The translations under genes and the position numbers were made by a program. The notes below the pieces were generated by a model. It had not been told where the DNA came from. It saw nothing but the letters and a program-made list of their open reading frames with translations, and searched no databases. A stretch of 64,000 nucleotides of DNA from Melieria omissa (Eukaryota; Arthropoda; Insecta; Diptera; Ulidiidae), in NCBI GenBank assembly GCA_963971225.1, contig OZ020267.1, positions 52,345,590 through 52,409,589 of the forward strand, given 5' to 3'. Below, piece after piece: positions 56,921-64,000 of the stretch; position 1 is the first letter of the stretch, and every line of letters starts with the position of its first letter.

Positions 56921-59900
56921 ATATGATGCGCGAGTGTGCGTGAGCGTATTTCAAGTGGTTGCTTACAATTAATGGCGCATCCCCAATCAGCAGCGAAGCA
57001 TTATTTGATACCACATACAGATGTACCACTTGAACCCATGAGAAACAGTTCAAGTGGATTAAAGTGTTGAAATTATTAGAAAAGTATCTTTATTGTAATC
57101 CACTTCTGTCTTGTTAAGTTGAATTGACGATACTTTGCTTTATGGTGTCAACATTATACAAAAGTGTGAAGCTTAATTCTGTTATGCTATTTCTGGAAAA
57201 TACAATGAAATCTGATTAGGGGATGATTCGGTTACGCGATATTTTTAAGGCCCATATTGTGAAGATGGACTTGTACTGAGGAATACACGTGGAAGTTGAA
57301 CAAAATCTCCGAAAACCTCAAATGCCTTCGAAGACTAAACTTAGGAATGATGAAACTCTTTGATAAAAGGTTCGCTTGAAATCTCTAGACGTCAATGACG
57401 CTGAGAATCAGGTATCTTCTGAAGGTACCAAGCCAATGAAGAGGAAGATTGTGTTTCTGATGAAGTGACTGGGTCGCTAAAAAGGAAGACCATGTTTCTG
57501 ATACCTCAACTGGTCGATAAAAAAAACTGTTCTTATAAATCAAACATTTTGACAGGACCCTATCGGTATATTCTGTTTCTAGGTTTCCATCATCTAAACC
57601 CATATACCCTAAACCCTAAACCCATTAAACCTGCAGGGATTATTGCGGTATGCATCGCCGAAGGCTTTGTTTCGTTTTACCTCAAGAAACCTCATCGTGA
57701 GTCATAGCTAAAAAATGACCCCATCTATAAAATCACGTCTACCCTTGCGAGGCCTACTGGGGATTTTGTTACTGCAAATTCCATCGTATTTTCCACTTCA
57801 AGTCTCTGATAGCGCATATAATTTTTTGCAGTGTCTGGAAGCCTGTACTTCACTTCTCTTTTCACTTGCATTAATATTCACTCGAGCTTGTTCGCATAAG
57901 TACAAAACATGGAGATTTCTCAAGACCTTCTGGCCTTCGCTGAATAATGCAACCCATTTTCACGCACGTTTCATTGCCTAAGGAAATGAGAATTGCCTCG
58001 AATTTCCGGTTCATTTCTGATAGAAATCAAAGTAGAAAAGCAGCAGGCGATAACCTTCGATATCCTCGAAAACTGATTATGGTTTCCGCACACACACACA
58101 CAGAAACGGACAGGAAGGTAAAATGCACTCGGTAGCTGGCGACAGGCAACGCGACACATCATTCAAATGTCGCTGAAGAGCGGCCGAAGTGCGTGGCTGA
58201 GTGCCTTTTGAGGAAATCCAGGTAATGCCAACAAAATGCTGCACAACATTGTCGCCTACAAGAATTTGTATTCAATAGTCAACGCAGCCAAAGACAATAA
58301 AATTCAAACAATGAAAAGCGCCTGGGCTGAGCGCATAATCCGGGTTAAGATTTTTGTTCGCTTCGTAAATATGTGTGAAGAGGCACCAGTGGTGGTGGCC
58401 GCTGTGGTATGGGTCGAGCCCAAGCAACACTGGCACTGCGATCTTATCGGACGCGAGTGCGTTGCGTCGAGCGGCTGCGCAGTGCTGGGCCACTTCTTGC
58501 AGTGTTAATTGCAAGAATTTGTTGTTTTTTGTTGGTTCTTTTGTGCAGGCAACAAAGTATGAAGCATGAGCATGACAACAACAACAGCAGGAAATCAAAA
58601 CGTGACAAAAATATTGGATTTACACATAAACGGGCGCGCAAACCCATGCGCCAAACAAGGGACAACATTAATTGAATATGGAGAAATAACTGTAAGTTGA
58701 TTACAAAAATACAACAACAAGGCAAAATGAAAACATTTCATTGTTTGAACAAATGTCAAACATGACAATTTCGATTGGCAATGAACTGTGACTGCCGTTA
58801 ATGGCGACAGCGCGTGTGCAGCCATAAGTGGTAATACACCGAAGAAGTTTTTGTGTTTATGACACCGAATGACAATTTTACATGAAAAGAGTGAATTGAG
58901 TTGTAATTGGCTTTGGGAAACCGAGCGGTGTGTTGTAGGGGAGTAAGACATTTTTTTTTTATTAGAGATGGAAAACATCGAAACCGAAAACTCCGTCAGT
59001 TTGGGACTTTAACCGCACTGAAAGCGTCTCCCTCATGTCCGGTGTACGGTACTTCCGTCAGGCATTTCGTCAGAAGGCGGAATTGAGCACTTAGCTCCGG
59101 TATTTTGGCCGAATGTGTGTTTTTTGGCCAAATGTAGCCCAAACCGAAGCCGATTGATCGGTCGAGTTCTAGCAAAATCTCTTTGTCGTGTCCTTTCTGG
59201 TATTATTGCTGTTTTTTGCCTCCAAAAGTCTGTTTGAAACCCATCAATTGTAGTCTACAATGATCTTTTTTGATGATTTCGTTGAGCTTGAGTGACCCAC
59301 ACAGTGTACTGCACTGGTTTGATAATAAAAATAAAAATTCCAATTTTTGTTGTTGCCTTAAAATCTTCTTCTAGTGCTTCTTAACCTTTGGCAGACCTTA
59401 ACGTATTCGAAAGAAATTACTCGTACGATGTTCCACTGCTGTTTGTATGGTCGACAATCGAATGCTGATGAATTGCGAGCTGATTAGTGATGGAAAAATA
59501 GCAGACATGCGCTTTGTTATTTATAGGAACAAAGAAATTCCAGCGAAAAAGGTGCTCCATGCTGTAGTTGGAGGTCAGCGACAATGGAAGAAACCTTACA
59601 TCCGAAAAGGTCAAGCAAGATGCTTTATGAACTAATAAGAAACTTGTCCATCTAAATCCATTTGACTCCAAAAAAACTCCAAAAACTTAAAGACTCCAAA
59701 ACTATAATTTGGTCAAATTGTTTTCCGAAAAAAACTGGTCGCGCATTGGTCACTTGTCGACATATCCAACTACTTCATCTCGCTGTGTTTATCTGCACAT
59801 TTGCAGTGCAAAGCAACCTTTCATTATTGCAAAATAAGCATGAAAATAGCGAAAATGTATGCAAGTAATCAACGAACATGAGGCAGACCGGAGCAACTTT

Positions 59901-61854
59901 TTTATGACAGCGCTGACAAGTGGAGTGCGGCACGTCCACACACACACACACATTACCGTCAAACGAAATGCAACACAAGGCGTACTGATTTATGGCCAAC
60001 GTAACGGAGGGCCAAAGGCATAAAAACAGCACCAACAACAACAAAACTTCAAAGTATGAAACAAAAAAAATACAAATAAATCAAAAAAATTAACAAAACC
60101 AAACGAGAGTGTTTCAGTTGGTATTGAACGACGTTTTTACACTCTGCGTTGTAGCCAGATGCCGTTGGTTTTTATGAATTTTCTTTCATATTCAATGACA
60201 CGTGAAAAATGTAATAAGTGACATTTAAAAGAAAAATGTCCTAAAGGATACAGGAGGTAACTGTGACATGGAACAATGGGGTATGGGCTGGTAGAAAGGA
60301 ATGAGTAAATATGGCTCACAATGGGATAAGGAAGCATGTTGGGCTGGTTTCTTCTTTTGAATATGTTTAAACGAGCGAATAAAGTTGATGGATATGAAAT
60401 TAAGGATATTTATTTATATTTTATTAAGGACGCATATATGGCAATTCTTTTTAAAAGTAGCCGAATTGTAGCCATTTTTGTTGCGGTTCTTGGCTAACTT
60501 CAAGTCCTTCGAAAGTTGTTGTGCCTATCAAAGAATTGATGGATTAACAGACAAACTAACAGATTGACAGACCTACTGATCACAAAAATGTATACTTCGT
60601 CAAACTAGTAAAGCCTCATTCTAGGACCTACAAACATCAATACGAGGTCCCAGTCACACTCACAGCCATCGGGCGTAAGAGGGGAGAAAGCTGAACTTGA
60701 GGAAGTTAAAACAGCATTAAAATTTCAATTCATAAAAATTTCAAGTAAATAAATTTCAACACAATCGTTTTCATCAGCTGTGTTTATCTGTGCGGCAAAC
60801 CGTAAAACCGGTCAAGCTTTTTCAACGCCGATTCATCGTTTAGTCAAATCGCGCGCGTCTGATCGGTGCGGAAGCAAACGTTCTAATCGACCGAGTCGTC
60901 CAATGTTGATTGCAAACATCGCAACACAAAAATGCGTAACATTGCAGCACTAAAAAAGAGGGCAGCAGCCAGAAGGCATCAACCACAATGAAATGTGGGC
61001 AGTGCCCAACGTCGAAGCAGAGACCGCAATGAAGCGCAATTCGAACGCTTGTTCGGCCGACACACTGCAACGTTTGACCGCCAAAGATCAAAGCGAGACG
61101 ATCTTTCGCTCGCATTGTTGTTTTCGTAAGCATTCAGAAGATTAAAATCGGCTCTCGCGCTGTTTTTATGCGGCAATAAGGAAGAACGTCCACACTTGGT
61201 ATTCGTTTCGTTTTACCTTTGTGGCAATTTGCTGGCTAATTTATTTCATATTCGTAATTACGAATAAAGCATTTGTTGATTGCCGATTTTATTGATTAAA
61301 CCACAAGCTGCATAATTCATGGTATTTCTTCTGCTTTTGCTGCACTTGAAATTTTAATTTTCTCAACACTTTTCAGGGTCATAAATTTTTATTCTAAATC
61401 AAAACTTTCTTCAAAATTCAGACTACTGAATTCGCTACGCTTTTGTCTTTTGTTATATCAGCGTTTGCTGATAGTACGTGTTGTATTGAAAGCGATAAGC
61501 GGTTTCCACTATCTAATCACTTTCATTGCATCGACTGTCTATGCTCACCGAATTTTGATAAATTTTTCAACTGTCAGCAAATATACAAAAATCTTACGAG
61601 TACATTAATAAGCGTCGAGGAACTTTGAACTTGAAAATCACACAGTTGTCTTCATTGTTGTAAAGTTATAGCTGAATGTAAATGACTTTTTGATAGACAT
61701 TTAAATCGATTGGCAGATTGACTGCATTTGTTACATCTGACGTTAGAAAATTTAGTCAGTTATTGGAGAATCTGATAAGTGTTCGTTGACAATATTTTAT
61801 AGAAAAAATATTCCTTTTTAAAGATTTTTCCAAAAATTCATATGACTTACGAAT
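56921..61854. other. Gene-free DNA with CA microsatellites and GC-richer islands
   Basis: No supported gene in nearly 5 kb. (CA)n tracts lie at about 58088-58103 and 59937-59953. GC-richer islands at 58140-58600 and 60830-61180 have 90-110-codon motif-free frames. A small tandem duplication (GGAAGA-C/T-TGTGTTTCTGAT type) is at 57441-57501. Confidence 0.45.
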
Positions 61855-62190
61855 GACTTTGACTTATGCAACAAGTAATGCACTTCACTTTCTAGGTACT
61901 TCTCATGTAGTTTCTAGAAGAACGAAGACTCACCTGGGTCACACTGGGCCGAACCTATGTAGTTGGTATCCGTTATCTAAAAGAAGAAAGAATCACTTGC
62001 GCAACTTCTTCTTGGACAATCAAGAGAATCTAGCCGAACTATTCACAGTCTACTAGGCTTCATGAAAAGCTCAAGCTAGTTCAATGAGTGATCACTGATC
62101 AGTCTTAGGATCGACTATTGTCGTCACCATTGCACTTCTTGGCCCAAGTGAGTATGCTTTAGGGCAGCCACTCCTACCTACCTATGAAAC
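61855..62190 (+). pseudogene. LINE 3' fragment
   Basis: The C-terminal remnant FFLDNQENLAELFTVY near 61998-62053 fits the region after the CCHC knuckle in RNase H-type LINEs. LGFMKSS-like residues follow in another frame. The untranslated end has GGGCAGCCACTCCTACCTAC at 62163-62182, a variant of the tail at 51914 and 39048. Heavily decayed. Confidence 0.5.
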
Positions 62191-62399
62191 CGATCTATTG
62201 TACTTGAAGTGGTTCACAAAATGCTATTCGATTCAAAAACATACATCGAAGGGGCTTTAATTCTACACTTTTTTAACACTAGAAAGACAGAAAGTTTTCC
62301 GTACCTACAAAGAGTACATATTATATCCGCTAATATGTCGAATAGTACACGTCGGATTTAGATAATCGTAATTGTAGAACTAATTGTAGAACTCGATAA

Positions 62400-62985
62400 A
62401 AAATAAAAGTCATCGAAGCAAAAGGCAGAAGAGGCGGACAGCCTTGCCAGGACCGCTGCCTCATTGGACCAGAACCTTTCATTAGTCTAAGCAGGAACAC
62501 CATAGTCACTAAGACTCGAGGAAAGAACCAGAGTTGAGAACACTGGTACAGTGCTCCGGGTCTTAGACAATCCAAAATCTTCATAAAGGGATAAAACTCA
62601 AAATGGAGCGACGAGTGCCTCAGGTTGAGAAAAAAAAGCTTAGACAGATTACCGGACTTCAAACTGGACACTGCAGACTGTGAAAACACATGAATACAAA
62701 CGGTATAGAAAAGGTAAGCATCTGCAGATTCTGTGGAGCTGTAGAGGAAACACCGGAGCACATCATACTGTGCTGTGAAGCTGTCTGTCGTAGCAGGAAG
62801 CGATACCTGGGTCAATACTGGTTTGCAGAGGAGAATGTCAAGCACCTGGACCCCCTTGGGTTACTAAGTTTCATTAGGTGGGTGGGTCCAGGGGATGTTC
62901 TCTAACGATCTGTAGGGGGCACAATAGATTACTAATGGTCTCAGTGCAAGTAACCTCCCAATAAATCAAATCTAATCCAAGCAAA
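62400..62985 (+). pseudogene. LINE 3' fragment with CCHC knuckle
   Basis: KAEEADSLARTAASL at about 62420 is the end of an RNase H domain. RQITGLQTGHCRL at about 62640 (frame-shifted) leads into CRFCGAVEETPEHIILCCEA at 62720-62780, a zinc knuckle followed by VCRSRKRYLG. DPLGLLSFIRW ends the protein at TAA 62903. A short 3' region with CAATAAATCAAATCTAATCC follows. The family differs from the 51 kb LINE in knuckle spacing and tail. It has several frameshifts and a stop. Confidence 0.75.
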
Positions 62986-63469
62986 AGTTGACAGAAATAC
63001 TAAGGAAAGTACAGATATATAAAAATAAAAAATCGTCAAAATTACCGGTCTTTCTAGTGTTTAACAAAAGATTTAAGTTAATCTTTCATAGTCATATATC
63101 CACTGGTTTTGATTTGGTGAATTCAAAAACAAAAAATTTAAACTCAGCAGAGATCTTCTGTAGGTAACTTTAAAGATTAATACTTAACTGGAACGATAGA
63201 CAACAACTATGGTATACGCAATTTTACAGACGATGAATTCTGCGTGAGCTAGAACCATCCTATTTATTTCAATCTACCTGTCGTATCTTATAAATAAGTT
63301 GGATCTGGCTATCGGCTGTAATCGTAGTTTAAGTTGCCCTTGACGGTCCAGCCATGTTCAAAAGTGATCTTGTTCGAATGATTAAATGTTTCGAGGGATG
63401 ATCGAAGATGAAGCAGAAGGTAACTCGACTTCTTAAAGAAGCAACAATTACATCAACTTTAGATAGTTT
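62986..63469. other. Gene-free DNA
   Basis: No supported gene; AT-rich, no repeat seen. Confidence 0.45.
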
Positions 63470-64000
63470 TTCTAACAGTCGCCAATGATTATTATTATTA
63501 CTGATCTTGATGATCTTTTGTGGAAGCCTTTGTTGAGGCTTTTTATTCGTTTTAGCTTTCTTTGGGATACTAAATTCCAGATCTTTCCAAAGTTGAACTT
63601 GCCGCCTCTAACTGAAAACATCTTTTCTGATGAGTGCAGAACAATCACACAGGACATGATTAGAAGTTTCTGATTCTTGATTGCATTTTCTTCTTCGAAG
63701 AAAATGCAATCAATTACTGGATACCTATCCAGTAAGAATGCGGAAGTCCTCCATTTCCTCAGCCATTTTTGTGTGTGTCCCCTGCAAAGTCCTCGGGAAT
63801 GAATTATAAAGATTCACACCTATCATTATTATTTATTTCCGAGGTTGCAGGTAGTCGATGGTGGCACCGATATTTTTGCTATTGCTTTGGGATACGAGGG
63901 ACTACAGACAGTTAGTTGGTTAATTAATGGACCAGTTTCTATGGGAAAGGTGAGCCTAGAAATGGATCAGCTTGGTTTGTTGGTACCACAAGATTTTAAT
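63470..64000 (-). pseudogene. LINE relic, minus strand
   Basis: On the minus strand ESETSNHVLCDCSALIRKD at about 63690-63630 matches the E.ETSEHVLCDC.AL.R knuckle and following helix of RNase H-type LINEs. KWRTSAFLLDRYP-like residues upstream (63775-63720) fit the region before it. Between 63830 and the window edge the fit is weak (ADPFLGSPFP in one frame). The plus strand is open there from 63830 to the edge (VVDGGTDIFAIALGYEGLQT...) with AG|G and AAAG|GTGAGC splice-like borders, so an exon cannot be excluded, but a LINE relic is simpler. Confidence 0.5.

Noticed and set aside
57600..57630. Telomere-like CCCTAAACCCTAAACCC
   Set aside because: Only about two to three units inside unique DNA, and flies of this kind do not use TTAGGG-type telomere repeats; likely chance.
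62330..62845. 171-codon minus-strand open frame
   Set aside because: It is antisense to the LINE fragment whose plus-strand knuckle motif is clear.

Overview
This window reads as euchromatic but gene-poor DNA from a higher (cyclorrhaphan) fly. The signs are AT-rich sequence, many (CAA)n/(GTT)n and (CA)n tracts, TA-flanked mariner and Tc1 elements, TTAA-flanked piggyBac-like elements and insect-type non-LTR retrotransposons. A tephritid fruit fly is a reasonable guess; species cannot be fixed from this text. No bacterial or viral gene, rRNA or intact tRNA gene was seen.

Host genes: the only protein-coding host exon I can support is a candidate first coding exon at 24137-24322 (+). It gives 62 residues with one membrane-anchor segment and ends at a consensus splice donor. 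It follows a (CAA)n-rich stretch that looks like a fly 5' leader. A second leader-like stretch lies at 17780-18700. Several GC-richer islands (15.9-16.4, 34.4-35.0, 40.6-41.2, 46.3-46.9, 52.9-53.6, 56.4-56.9, 58.1-58.6, 60.8-61.2 kb) may be promoter or enhancer DNA or non-coding exons, but nothing in them proves it. The most economical reading is that much of the window is intron or flank of one or a few large genes.

Mobile DNA makes up most of what can be annotated. DNA transposons: an ancient mariner relic (2.9-4.4 kb) carrying its own 16-bp minisatellite; a 1278-bp D34D mariner with perfect ends (11624-12901); an internally deleted Mos1-like mariner (31020-31745); two near-identical but differently deleted mariners (35982-36716 and 42393-43314); a Tc1-type DD34E element (43345-44582) and a Tc1 relic (32885-33390); a rosa-like/DUF4817-type relic (25229-26070); a pogo/Tigger-like relic (9999-11219); a PIF/Harbinger-type element with a broken MADF gene (8153-9800); a piggyBac relic (19457-20976) and two TTAA-bounded small elements (6286-6368, 45332-45837); and several MITEs (7527-8037 with two further partial copies, 22036-22678, 27446-27594, 28915-30030). 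Retrotransposons: six degraded LINE fragments (38420-39085, 50780-51946, 52140-52495, 61855-62190, 62400-62985, 63470-64000) and two copies of a tRNA-derived SINE (39854-40239, 54708-54916).

Tandem repeats: a degenerate GACA/GATA-type tract (11222-15330, split by the mariner) with a 133-bp minisatellite core, a related tract at the left edge (1-430), a (TAGTC)n array with a 27-bp higher-order pattern (48634-49249), and a ~62-bp minisatellite (55600-56155).

The most interesting relation is that the SINE and the 3' ends of the RNase H-bearing LINEs share a short tail (GGC-A/T-GCCAC followed by AACCTAACC). This suggests that the LINE machinery mobilised the SINE. I found no operon-like or defence-like system; the window's interest lies in its transposons and their derivatives.
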